64,000 bases of DNA from Aphrophora alni. Taxonomy: Eukaryota > Arthropoda > Insecta > Hemiptera > Aphrophoridae. The stretch lies in contig OY740768.1 of the NCBI GenBank assembly GCA_963513935.1, positions 45,068,368 to 45,132,367 of the forward strand, given 5' to 3'. Of this stretch, positions 34,408-44,946 are shown in pieces. Each line of letters opens with the position of its first letter. The stretch's first letter is position 1. The notes beneath the pieces were generated by a model, which saw nothing but the letters and a program-made list of their open reading frames with translations, did not search any database and was not told the DNA's origin. Made by a program: the position numbers and the translations under genes.

Positions 34408-34515
34408 CGTCAGTCTGGACAGCGAACATATCACTCATCTTTACAACGTTGCCGTATTGTGTTCGTGTAGTTCTATTTATGATGCGTCACTTTGGACAGC
34501 AAACATATTACTCGA
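34408..34515 (+). repeat. Two-copy direct repeat, 76-bp spacing
   Basis: CGTCAGTCTGGACAGCGAAC (about 34409) and CGTCACTTTGGACAGCAAAC (about 34485), both continuing ATATCACTC/ATATTACTCG. The spacer word ACGTTGCCGTATTGTGTTCG resembles part of repeat family P near 38800 (ACGTTGTCATATTGTGTTTG), so this may be a decayed relative. Open frames across it on both strands look incidental. Confidence 0.6.
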
Positions 34516-35499
34516 ACTAGCAAGCTGTCTGTTACTAATTGTTCATCCCTTAATTCAATTAGTAAAGAGTAGGTTTATTTAAATTTTGAAGGAAATATAG
34601 CTTCTATATTATTAAATTGAATGTGATCTCGCCTGTCATCAATAACGGTTCCTGGCAGGTTGAAATATTTTAATGCGTAAGTAAATTCATTTACATTAAT
34701 TATTCACTACCCGTACTTTCAGCTTAGGGTTGATAACTTTTAGTATATTCACCAAGAGGTCTGTTTCAAATAGTGAATAAAACATTACAATTCAAACGAA
34801 TTATTAAAGTCGCTTCCTGTTTTCACTTGACCCTTATTCATGAAATAACTAAAACGCATAATAAAATATCTTAACAGTAGAGACATGTAGTTTAAAAATA
34901 TTTTACTTTGTTAAAGTCGTTTTCTTGTCGTAAATAATAATAAAAAAACAGATGAATCAATACAAATAGAGAAGGGCGTGTGAGAATGTGTAATTTCTAA
35001 GAATAATAAATGTAACTCAAAATCTCACAAAATAACGTTTAATATTGAAACTCGTTTCAATTTAAATAAAACGAATAGAGCACGCGTGACCACAAATTAT
35101 AAGGTGAAAATTGATTTGCATTTTCTTAAATTGATTCGATATAGAGAAATTCATTCTTCCGTCAATATTATCTCCATCGATTACCTTGTAAAGATACCTC
35201 AATTGAAAAATATAGAAAAAGTTCCTCCTGTCTATAAAGTTTCACTCCAGTATACAAAAGACATAGTTTGGCCGATTTGTACAATTAGTAAAGTTGTATA
35301 ATGGACCTTTATTGTTTAAATTTCAAAATAGTTAAGTAGGCTACCAATAGCAAAACAATCAAAAATTTTAAATTAGATTTATTTAATAAAATTATACTTT
35401 ATTTAATGACAAAAAGACAATTTTGTCCTAAAACAAAACATAAATGTAAAGTTATTTGATATTGATACATTTTCATATTATTAGTATGGTTTCATCACT
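34516..35499. other. AT-rich non-coding DNA
   Basis: A frame at 35086-35301 has no domain signal. Nothing else seen. Confidence 0.55.
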
Positions 35500-36018
35500 T
35501 TAGTTTTAATATTTATGGTTATGTGGGAAAGTTTGTGCAATATTTTTGCATTAAAATAAAAACCGGTTTTCAACATGGGTATGAACTAAAAATAAAGTAG
35601 TGAAAACAAATTTTCGCATTACTTATAGCTATTTAAAATATTAAAGTCAGTTCCAAATATCGGTTTCAAGACTAGAGGTTTTTCTAAATATTAGGTGTAT
35701 TCCAGACTTAACGTACCCTAAGATAAAAATTGTGTATTATTTTACCAGTTAACCATTTATATATTTTTATAAAAAAATATAATTCTATCGTAGGAAACAT
35801 CATAAAACTCTACTACATGTAGATTCCAATAATACTAGAAACTTTACCGTTGATATACCTAAACGATGTCATCGATTGTTCATTTAACAACTACACGCTA
35901 GATGTTTGTAATTAGTTATTTCTGGAAATCTGAGAAAGTTAGTGCAATAGTTTTCACAAATTTTTAGTTTTAATAGGTATGGTTGTGTGGGAAAGTTTCT
36001 GCAATATGTTTTGCATTT
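35500..36018 (+). repeat. Internal direct repeat framing a longer duplicated block
   Basis: About 56 bp at 35500-35556 (TAGTTTTAATATTTATGGTT, GTGGGAAAGTTTGTGCAATA) recurs at 35964-36018 with a few changes, 462 bp downstream. Between them lies a block (35561-35905) that recurs at 40594-40915. Confidence 0.8.
35561..35905 (+). repeat. ~330-bp duplicated block, copy 1
   Basis: Matches 40594-40915 in direct orientation at about 85%: AAAGTAGTGAAAACAAA, TAGCTATTTAAAATATTAAA, TCAGTTCCAAATAT, GGAAACATCATAAAACT, AGAAACTT, CGATTGTT-ATTTAACA. The two copies bracket a 4.7-kb interval holding the second Tigger-like element and other repeats. No coding frame is conserved between copies. Confidence 0.88.
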
Positions 36019-36289
36019 TGTTTTTCCCTACTTTCACTTCATACCGTAAAATTGGGTGAATAGAATCAGTCGGGTAAATAGAAACAAAACTTCAATAACG
36101 CATTTAAGATTACCTAGAGTACATATGCGCCTTAATAAGATCAAATTTTTTTATTTTCAAGTTGGGCAAAATGTAAGCAATGGGGAAAATTTGGTCTGTG
36201 ATGTTGGTACAACCTGTTTCCTTGTTGTTCATGAAAGTGAATGCTGTTGGTGAATTGTACAATTTTTTTGTGCTCCAGAAACTTTACCT

Positions 36290-36608
36290 GTAAGTATCAA
36301 ACTAATAATTCAATAGCTTTTTAAATACTTGTTTATGATGTTGCAAGTTATCATACAAAACAATTTTAACTTAAAATAACAGTTTTTACAACAGTTTTAA
36401 ACTAGTGATTTTTTTTAGGTTAAGTTGTCACATGTTTTAATGATGTGGGGTGAATAGAAACAGTGTTGCAATCTGTTACTATTCACATCACACTTTCCTT
36501 TTTGAAATTATTGACGTTTTTGTGTGTTCTATACTATTTATATTATTTTCAGATACCTACAAATCCCCCTACATTTCATTAGATACTTATCGGTTCGTTC
36601 GGTTTCAG
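36290..36608 (+). other. Possible 5' intron of the Tigger-like transposase
   Basis: ACCT|GTAAGTATC at 36290 is a strong donor and TTCGGTTTCAG ending at 36608 a good acceptor, 18 bp before the transposase ATG. A non-coding first exon joined to the coding exon is plausible. This is inference from splice words only. Confidence 0.35.
36443..36494. repeat. Hairpin of the transposon subterminal motif
   Basis: GGGTGAATAGAAACAG on the left and CTGTTACTATTCACATCAC on the right are imperfect reverse complements around a ~10-bp loop. Confidence 0.7.
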
Positions 36609-36626
36609 GCATAGAAGAAAATCACG

Positions 36627-37264
36627 ATGCCGAGGGCCTACATTCCAATGAAAAAGTACAAAGAACACTCGACTGAAAAAATTAATGAAGCTCTACAGTT
36701 CATCAAAGATGGTGCAAGTCTCAGAACAGCAGCAGCAAAATTTGATATAAACTACAGTGTTCTTTATAGGCGGCTCAAAAAAGGCAATAATTTGAAAAAA
36801 CATGGGGACAAACGGTCCTAAGGTAAGAGGAAGAAAGGCTGTTTGTTGATCGGCTGAAAATCTGTGGTGATTGGGGATACCCAGTGGATCCTTTTTCTTT
36901 AAGACTATTAGTTAAAGAGTTCCTAGACCGCCAAGGGAAAACTGTCTCAAAATTTAATGACAATTTGCCAGGACGGGACTTTGTTTACAGTTTCTTAAAG
37001 CGCCATAGCAAAGAACTATCTTTTAGAATGTGCCAGAATATTAAGCGGTATCGAGCAGCAGTATCACCTGAGACAATTAACAACTATTTTGATCAGTTAC
37101 AGTTAGAGTTAAAAGATGTTCTGCCACAAAATATAATAAACTATGACGAGACAAATCTATCTGATGATCCTGGAAGGCGATTAGTAATTACTAGAAGAGG
37201 TTCCAAATACCCTGAACGAATAATGAATAGTAGCAAGCTATTACAGCTGTTTAGTTTGTGTTAG
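36627..37264 (+). pseudogene. pogo/Tigger-like transposase, N-terminal and central part, broken
   Basis: The ATG at 36627 opens a frame whose first 60 residues form a psq/CENP-B-type helix-turn-helix: INEALQFIKDGASLRTAAAK, then INYSVLYRRLK. The frame closes at a TAA (36819-36821) because one G is missing from the run near 36804. In the shifted frame a second TAA lies at 36824-36826, after which the protein continues open from about 36884 with LLVKEFLDRQGK and GRDFVYSFLKRH, the CENP-B-type second DNA-binding region. The start of the DDE catalytic domain follows: IINYDETN, where the Asp codon 37145-37147 is the first catalytic residue. It ends abruptly at 37264, so the rest of the catalytic core is lost. 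At least two disabling lesions plus the 3' truncation make it inactive. The family catalyses cut-and-paste transposition into TA. Confidence 0.88.
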
Positions 37265-37284
37265 TGGTATCCTAACTATAACAA

Positions 37285-37485
37285 TGGTAACAACTGTTTT
37301 ATCGGTTATTTACAATCGAGAGTATCGGTTGTTTATATAGATTCATTACAAACATTAATTAATTCGTATAAGTGAAGTAACATCTGATGACCTCAACCTC
37401 AACGTCCTAGGACTAAAAAAAAACAACTTTAGCATATCAATGCATGTATTGGAAACAGCTGTTTTGAAGCACTATGACGAAAAGA
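37285..37485 (+). repeat. Dispersed ~200-bp repeat with inverted partner at 39700-39898
   Basis: Shared in order with the reverse complement of 39700-39898: CTGTTTTATCGGTTATTTAC, AATCGA-AGTATCGGTTGTT, TTCATT-CAAAC-TTAATTAATT, CGTATAA, GTAAC, GTCCTAGGA, AAAAAAA, ATCTCAATGCAT / ATATCAATGCAT and GAAACAGCTGTTTTGAAGCA / GAAAACAGCTGTTTTTGAAG. Identity is about 80%. It interrupts the transposase 3' region, so it inserted after the Tigger-like element. Confidence 0.82.
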
Positions 37486-37840
37486 AGTTTTCACCTCAAA
37501 ACATATATAGCTGGAATGAATAAATTTGTATAGAGCTTTATGTTAGTTTATTACTATTCCATTTATATTGTTTAGCTTTTAAGTTAAAACAATATTTGTT
37601 TAAATGTTGCAACTTAGGTGGCGTAAATAAATAGCAGTAGACAGTAAAAAATACATTGCACTATTTATGAACACAAAAGTTTTATGCATTATTATTACGC
37701 TTCACAAATAATTTAAAACGTTAAAAGTTCCTTTGGCAGAAATTTAAAAAAAAAATCTAATTTCACATGTTTTTTTTTTAGATTGACGGGATAGGGCGTA
37801 AATAGACAGGAAAAGTAAATTACCGACTATGGTACTGAAC

Positions 37841-38739
37841 TCAACGTTGACAAACAATGGTAAAGTCTAACAAAATTATTAAAATCCAAGATGGTGAGCA
37901 AATGTTACAAACACTATAAAACATAATACAATATCCTCAAGGTAGGATGTGTCTGGGGTGGAGAGGAAAGGAAGGGCCCTCACACTTCGTTTGTTGTGTT
38001 TGCATTCAGCGGTACAACCCCAATAAACAAAATATAGACCTCAAAAATATACACAGAAGTATATGCTTCTGTGTAAACGCCTACCCTACTCTCGTTTCTT
38101 TTATCGGTGTAAATAAGAATAAACTTTTACAAAATTAAAGAATTAACTTGTACTTAAGCTTTAAGAAATAAATGTAGCTAAGAAGTAATTTGTGTACCTA
38201 GTTTTCTTGGAATGGGTTGTACCGTCAAGTCAGGTAAAGGAAGCAAGTAGAAGGGAGGATACACCCATTACACCAAACACACTCCTAGTCTGAGGGTACA
38301 GTACAAGGTATCATGTTTCATCTTTATTAGACCTCAAATAATTGATGTAACTAAGGGAAAAATAAAATTGTATTTCGGGAAAATAGACTAAGGAAATTAT
38401 TTAGAAACCAAGTACAATTTGTATTTTATATATAGAATAACATATTATCCAAAGTCATATTTTTGTATTTATGTGAATTTTAAGACATATTAGACTATGT
38501 GTATATGTTTATTTACAATTTCAGTAGCCTACATCGTACACAGCCTAATACTGTGCAGACACAAAATATGCATAATACTGAAATCTACAGAGTTGAAACC
38601 GCAGACTAGAATTTCATGAGTTCAGTTTTTACTGAGATATGCTTACCTACAACAATGCTCACCTCTTAGTTTTAATTCAATATCTATATGCAAGTGTACA
38701 TTTAAAATTCTCTATGACAGAGTATATATAGAAACAACA
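37841..38739. other. Non-coding DNA
   Basis: It contains a 9-bp-arm perfect hairpin ACACAGAAG-TATATG-CTTCTGTGT (38052-38075) and a GC-richer patch (37945-38020) crossed by a 63-codon open frame (37947-38138) without domain signal. No gene called. Confidence 0.5.
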
Positions 38740-38890
38740 AAAAGAACCCCCTAGAGATCTTCACTCGGCGTAACCTATTCAGGTATTCAGATACTACGTT
38801 GTCATATTGTGTTTGTTGTTTTCGTCGACTTCTCCGTCAACTTATCATTTATGCATGCAATCTGCCTGGCTGTCTATAGCACTAAATAAT
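38740..38890 (-). repeat. Dispersed repeat family P, copy 4 (inverted, diverged)
   Basis: On the minus strand: TATAGACAGCCAGGCAGATT, GCATGCATA, GAAGTCGACGAAAACAAC and CAATATGACAACGTAGTA, parallel to 13270-13370. Confidence 0.6.
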
Positions 38891-39225
38891 TCAACACTCG
38901 AATTTATTAAAGAATTGTCTTTTTTTTTATAATAATCAATAAAATATTTCACTACTGTCAACGTCAATACAGCTGAAATTATTAGATGATGTTGATAATT
39001 AATTCTGAAAACGGTAGGATATAAAGAATAATTACCACTTTTAAGAATCGTAGATTAACACAATTTTCTGGAGAAAAATATTAAACTTTATTTCAGCATT
39101 TATTAATGTTTCCCATAAATTATTGCTTTGTTCCATTGAACTTTAAAGAGATTTTATTATTTTCCTTATATAGTGCTTAATTGAGTAACATGTAAATATA
39201 CCTTAATGTAAGTAAATACATAAGT
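38891..39225. other. AT-rich non-coding DNA
   Basis: Nothing recognised. Confidence 0.6.
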
Positions 39226-39436
39226 ATATAACCAAATGAATGAATACACAATTTTTCACACAACAGTTACTTTATTTGTGCAAAACAAAAACAAAACAAC
39301 GTTTCAATGACTAAGTCACCATCTTCAGCTGTTACATGCACACAAACATTTAATATTCGTTACTCTCTGTAACATATAAAGTAAAGTTGTGTGACTAATT
39401 GTGATTTAATTCATTTGGTTATAGAAGTTTCCAGAA
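39226..39436. repeat. Foldback family F, copy B
   Basis: The inverted ends are 39226-39251 (TATAACCAAATGAATGAATA) and 39398-39423 (TTTAATTCATTTGGTTATA), with ACACAAT/ATTGTG just inside. The interior holds ACAACGTTTCAATGACTAAG and CACCATCTTCAGCTGTTAC. See 31738-31845 (ends) and 33600-33690 (interior) for relatives. Confidence 0.8.
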
Positions 39437-39699
39437 GTGTACCTATTTACAGTTGAAGTAAGTATATATATTAGTGTACAGAGTCTGGAACTCGTGTAAT
39501 ATTTAGAGAAAAGCATAATAACAAAACCTCAAACTTGATGTCTATTACGCTAACCATTACTTATTGTAATTTAATATTTTAGGAGGCCATCTTAATTATA
39601 ACTATGAAATTTAGAGTAGAAAAGGAATCATTTGACACATCGTTTTGATCAGCCTATTTTTTTAACCAATGCCGCGACACGTTTAAAAAAAATCCTCAT
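39437..39699. other. AT-rich non-coding DNA
   Basis: Nothing recognised. Confidence 0.6.
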
Positions 39700-39898
39700 A
39701 CTGCTTCAAAAACAGCTGTTTTCAATTATGCATTGAGATGCTAATGTTTTTTTTTTACTCCTAGGACCTAAAAACTTCGGCTTAGGTCGAAGTTATAAGC
39801 TGTTACGTCGTTTATACGAATTAATTAACGTTTGCAATGAATATATAAAAACAACCGATACTATCGATTGTAAATAACCGATAAAACAGCTACAGTAT
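39700..39898 (-). repeat. Inverted partner of the 37285-37485 repeat
   Basis: See 37285-37485. A local palindrome CCTAGGACC...TTCGGCTTAGGTCGAAG (39760-39792) is clearer in this copy. Confidence 0.82.
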
Positions 39899-39994
39899 AA
39901 CAAACACGCAGAACAAAATTCTCATAAAAAATAGGTTATAACATTTTAGTGTTTGTAAAATTGTTTTCTTATATTATTTGTAGTATAACGAAAA

Positions 39995-40124
39995 ATATAG
40001 TTCATCACTTGGACCAAAAGAAGCTTTTCGATCCTCGCTCATTTTCCAGCCTCGGCTCCACCTCGGCCATTAAACTAGAGCTTGTATTGAAAAGCTTCAC
40101 TTTTGGTCCTCGTGATGAAATATA
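39995..40124. repeat. MITE-like hairpin with GC-rich loop
   Basis: Left arm 39996-40032 (TTCATCACTTGGACCAAAAG, AAGCTTTTCGAT) and right arm 40086-40124 (ATTGAAAAGCTTCACTTTTG, GGTCCTCGTGATGAA) are imperfect reverse complements. The loop is GC-rich and itself partly repetitive (CCTCGCTC, GCCTCGGCTCCACCTCGGCC). This layout fits a small non-autonomous DNA transposon; target duplication is unclear. Confidence 0.75.
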
Positions 40125-40593
40125 CTAATATCTTTATTTCATTATTAAGATATCAACCACTGACAGAAATAGATAAAACACATGAAACTGTTAGAAATAA
40201 AAATTAACCATTTATATTTATTATTCATCTAACAGTTATTGTATACTAATTTATGCATTCTACTATATTGTAAAGAAAATAAAAATTCACATTTTATAAA
40301 ATTACTCTAATAAATTCAGAAGAGGACTTGAATGACATCAGTAATTAAATATCTTACATTCACTAATAACCTTTCTTGTATGAACTGAACGGTAAAAATT
40401 CACACAATAAAAAAAGTGTAAGATACAATAAACCTATTTATGTTATTGTATGATTTAAAAAAAGTTCAAACTTAAATGTTTATAAAATAGAAACATTATA
40501 ACTTTATTTTCAAACTGGCCAAGTGTATTCCAAATATTGTATACAAAGTGGTCAATGATCGATGATATCTTGAGAACTAAAATTTAAATTTAA
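40125..40593. other. AT-rich non-coding DNA
   Basis: Nothing recognised. Confidence 0.6.
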
Positions 40594-40915
40594 AACGGGT
40601 TTCAGCATTGATATAAACTTAAATGAAAGTAGTGAAAACAAATGTTCACCTAAATAATAGCTATTTAAAATATTAAAGTCAGTTCCAAATATGGGTTTCA
40701 AGATATTAGGTGTATTACAGACTTAACGTACCCTTGCCTAAAATTTGTGGTTTTTTTAACCAGTTAACAATTTATATATTTATACAAAAAAAAACATAAT
40801 TCTATCATAGGAAACATCATAAAACTTTACTACGGTTATTTTCCAATAATTCTAGAAACTTCAACGTTGATACACCTAAGCGATGTCGTCGATTGTTTAT
40901 TTAACATTTCACGGT
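40594..40915 (+). repeat. ~330-bp duplicated block, copy 2
   Basis: Direct partner of 35561-35905, about 5.0 kb downstream of it. It lacks a ~20-bp stretch (GAGGTTTTTCTAA region) present in copy 1. Confidence 0.88.
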
Positions 40916-42730
40916 TTATGCTTCTCAATTTCAAGACAATACCAGGTGGTATTTATTATCATTAATTTAAATATAATATGTACACTGTATTTCAATATTA
41001 TACAAGAAAATCAAACATTCCACTTATCGATTTTTTCTTTAAATCTTCAATTATTGACTTTTATTTTTAAATATGTATATTACCCGTTTTAAGTAATATT
41101 TCAGAAACATTGTTTCCTATGTTTTGATAGCTGCGACTTATGTCGCAAAAATAAACAAAATGAGAGAGTTGTTAAACATTTAGAGTTTTGATTATTATTA
41201 TTCCAACAATTCGTAAGATATTATTACTATTAAAGTAAGTTTCCTTGCTTGTAACTTAGGTAATCAAAAACTAACTAATACAAGATGTTTCACTCATCTT
41301 TGTATTCAAGCTGCAATATATTCCATCTACGATGTGTATTCCTTTGAGAGGTGATCAAACTAAATCAATGAATAGATGGATGAACTCGGTGATGTTTTAT
41401 AATATTAAACAGACTGGTACACCAACATTACCCTAAACAAATTTCGTTTACCCTAGATGAGATATTATACATATGATCTACATAATCAGACTTAGATATT
41501 ATTACAAATATGCATACAAAAAAAAAATGTAATCCTAACATTTTCAAACGACAGTTAATTTATTTTATTTACAATATAAATCATCTAACTAGTAGAAAAA
41601 AAATAAACTAAAATTCAAAAATTGTTGAAGAATAATATATTTATTTTCAAACTGTCCAAACAACCCAGTAGTCTTACAAGAATTCGTGACCAGTTGGATT
41701 GTATTACAACATGAAATCACTCTGCAGAACAATATAACATGCTTCGTAAAGCTTCAGTGAAAAGGAAACGGGTCGTGACCAGAGATGTTGTGAGCTCACA
41801 TTTCGAGTCGAGAAGTATAACATTAAAACAAATGTTTAACTTAAAGGTTATTAATGAGAAGCAATATATCTCAACATTTTGTCCTGGTAATTTAGAAAAA
41901 TGTATAATATTAGAATGAAATTTTAGTGCAACGTAAATGTTAACGCACTAAACCTACGTACGAAGCCATAAGTCAGAACAAATCACATTTGAAGTTAACA
42001 CTATTTGACTAAATGTGACTTAAAATACATTTAATTTTAAAATAACCTTTCGTCACTAATAGAGTAAATTGCACGCATTTAGAATAGTTTAGGATTAAAT
42101 TGCATGCAAAAACTATTAGGACTTTATCCATGATTCGTGAAAATACAGGTAACTCGTAATGTATTCTATAAACCAACATGAGACTCAAGAAGCCACAGCC
42201 TACGCATAGTTCAAAACTGAAACTAGTGAAATCTGTTAAAATAAAAACCTGGAGTTATAGTTTTATCTTAGCGGTCAAAATGAACCTAGCTAGCTCCAGC
42301 CCGGCGTTTCTTTTTAACGTCACTAGTTGTATTTTAGACTAGTTTCCAACATAGTCTTAGGCTACTAAGTCATGATGCAGCTTTTCATGTTTCTCTTGGT
42401 ATAAGCTTAATAATTCGTAATTGCAATTAGTTGATACACACAACTGATATTTTGTGTATTCATTTTAAATATACTTATCAGAATATATTAAACCGATAAT
42501 ATTAAAATCCCTCGTTTTATAGTAACTTAATTATCAGACATGAGTTTATGTCCATGAAGCTTGCTGTATTTTCAAAAGAGTAGGTTGTTCAGATCGAAAA
42601 TTTTAAGAGTGATAGCTTAAAAGAAATCGGTCAAATTTAATTACCTTCAAAGTGGATAACCATTACTACTGAATCCAGAAAACACCATTCATATCCTTTT
42701 CTTAGATATATTCATACAATAATACACATA
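40916..42730. other. AT-rich non-coding DNA
   Basis: No gene recognised. A short GC-richer patch at 41750-41820 (AACGGGTCGTGACCAGAG) shows no stable frame. Confidence 0.55.
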
Positions 42731-42928
42731 GTGACTAAACTCTTCTGGCATAGTCTGGAAAGTACCGCGTTTCGTAGAACCTCCATTATAAAACGTCTAA
42801 AGTACTTAATTCATCCAAAAGTAGAATTCGTCTTATACATCTCTCTGAACATACCTAAGACATCAAAGAGATATCTAAGACAAACCTTGCTTGAAGAAGA
42901 ATCCAGTAAAGAGCCGAGGACATGTTGA
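42731..42928 (+). other. Weak candidate coding segment, unrecognised
   Basis: A 65-codon frame with higher GC than its flanks and a charged composition (SLESTAFRRTSIIKRLKYL, LEEESSKEPRTC). No family, splice framing or tail recognised. Chance or transposon remnant are the likeliest explanations. Confidence 0.15.
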
Positions 42929-44410
42929 TAAAGAAGATTCGCCAAAATGTCTCAACGGTAAAACACATTAAGGCAAAGGTATTAGACATACCTGATAATA
43001 ACTGATAATTCCCCTACCCACAATGACAATTAGAGTAAAAAAAAACACAATGATTGTATTTAATTTTATTCCGTTTAAAGCACATCAGAGTATTTAATGG
43101 AATACAACTAAAATACTTCTCTTTTGTATATTAACATGAATAACAAAATTTCAAGAGAATAGATCAACTGCTATTAATAAGTGATAAACTTGGATCATGA
43201 GAGGACTACACTGTAAAAAAAACAATCAGTGGTAGCACCAAAACAACTATGTAAAACGTAAAATAACAAATGTACAAATAAAATATACCAAAAATATAAA
43301 CAATCCGCCACAATCCAATAATTTTAGAAAAAACAGAATAGTTTCATCCTCAGAGGATTCAACTGCTAAACTAGAACTAACATGTAAAATATAACGAAAA
43401 TAAATTGTGATCTCCCATTCTTTAGATGTTTTGACCTATAAACGTCAGGTGACTACAGACACACGTTAGTGAGGTGTGGGGGGGGGGATGAGTGATACCT
43501 TATAAAAAACAAGAGTCTGATATATCCCAACCAATGTTCCTAAACACATAAATATACTGTTTGACTAATTAATGAAGTACTCTAAAAATATAAAATTATA
43601 CAATATAAGTTATCAAAAATTGTAATGTATCTCAATTTCAAATGTTAATTCTAGTTTACTTCTAGCACACTTTGATTATAATAACCACGTTGTCGAAATT
43701 TATATAATGGTATCTAATGAATTAAAACAAAATGATTATTTAGTTTAAATTCATTTATTTTTTATTTATTGTAATTGTGGATTGGGGAACTATTAATAAT
43801 CGTTACTACACATTGTAACATGTTAGTCCTCTTGCACACAAACAAAAATAGAAGCGTGTTTCAACAAAACATAGGTTCATGTAGCTTATTGATTCACTTA
43901 TAAAATTAGGTAATCTGATAGCAGCCATTGGATTTGCTACTGTTCGCCTGACAGAAACTTTTTTTCATGCTCAATCAAACAACAATTTGATCATAAAAGA
44001 CGGTAGATTACAACTCCGTTTGGAAATTTGACAACCCATTTGATCTCTTCCGCTCACTTCACTTAATAATTAAATAAACGTCTACAACTCCTTTATTCTC
44101 AACACGATCAACAATCTTAACTTTATATATATGGAGCGTAGTTTATACAATGGTATTATTGTATTATTGAGATATTGTCATACCATTCGTGATATTGAAA
44201 TCGATGGTTTTTCTGAAGCTGTTATATTACTGTTTTTACAAAAGTAATTCTAAATTTATGATATATCCGATTAAAAGGTTTTGTCATATAAAATATTATA
44301 AGACCATTGTGTCTCTCATCTCAAGTATTGAGCTGTAGTTATAACGCCTTCAACCGGTTTCGCATCTTGGCAAAATCATATTTAGATCAAGACTTCTTAG
44401 GTTATTAATA
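42929..44410. other. AT-rich non-coding DNA
   Basis: It contains a G11 run at 43479-43489 (GTGGGGGGGGGG context), probably slippage. No gene seen. Confidence 0.6.
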
Positions 44411-44946
44411 TTTATTGTTTTTTCGGACATTTGCCATCATTTATGTATAAGAAACATTACCGGTACACGACGTTTCGAGAGTACAAATCAACTCCCGTTA
44501 TCAAGTGCCTAGCTTACAAACTAAAACATGCAGACAGAACGCACGACTAGATAACTAGGCCTATGTTCAGAAACTAAACCTAATGAAAAAACACCCAGGA
44601 CAAACCCTGAGCGATCAAAAACTCAAAAGAAAAACTCACATGTGATCAGGAAACCACATGTCAAAAGAGATCATGAACGGAGTACACAACAGCTGACAAT
44701 TACCAACCAAAATAGGTCTGTTCACAACCACAGTCACAGAACAACTAACGGTCGTGAAACAAAACTGGGTGATTTTTCATTATGTTTAGTTTCTGAACAT
44801 AGGCCTAGACATCTAGACGTGTGTTCCCTCTGCTTGTTTTAGTTTGTATGCTAGGCACTTGATAACGAGAGTTGATTTATAATCTCGAAACGTCGTGTAT
44901 TGTTTATTATACAGAAATTATGGCAAATGTCCGAACAAACAATAAT
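44411..44946. mobile_element. ~535-bp foldback element with ~185-bp inverted arms
   Basis: Arms 44411-44598 and 44764-44946 are reverse complements at about 85%. Ordered shared words: TTCGGACATTTGCCAT, CACGACGTTTCGAGA, AAATCAACTC-CGTTATCAA, GTGCCTAGC, ACAAACTAAAACA, GCAGA, CTAGGCCTATGTTCAGAAAC and TAATGAAAAA-CACCCAG. The middle (44599-44763) is unpaired, GC-richer, and contains ATGTGATC...GGAAACCACATGTCAAAAG. The frame 44642-44842 runs across it but is not protein-like. The CGACGTTTCGAGA...CGTTATCAAGTG wording recalls motifs dispersed in many invertebrate repeats. It is most simply a foldback or long-TIR MITE, or two solo ends in head-to-head arrangement. No target duplication is evident. Confidence 0.85.

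Larger units (their letters stand above)
36040..37840 (+). mobile_element. Second pogo/Tigger-like DNA transposon, boundaries uncertain
   Basis: The core is the broken transposase at 36627-37264. On both sides occur copies of a short motif of the form GGGTGAATAGAAACAG: 36054, 36071 (CGGGTAAATAGAAAC), 36448, 37619 (GGCGTAAATAAATAGCAG) and 37794 (GGGCGTAAATAGACAG). The 36448 copy lies in a hairpin with 36476-36494. Such repeated subterminal motifs are usual transposase-binding sites and define the approximate extent. I could not pair exact terminal repeats or a TA duplication. A dispersed repeat (37285-37485) sits where the 3' half of the transposase should be. Confidence 0.65.

Noticed and set aside
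34190..34520. A gene encoded on either strand
   Set aside because: Both strands are open over the same short duplications; no domain or splice support.
44642..44842. A basic 66-residue protein
   Set aside because: It spans the loop and one arm of the foldback element and has no family resemblance; the other arm does not preserve the frame.
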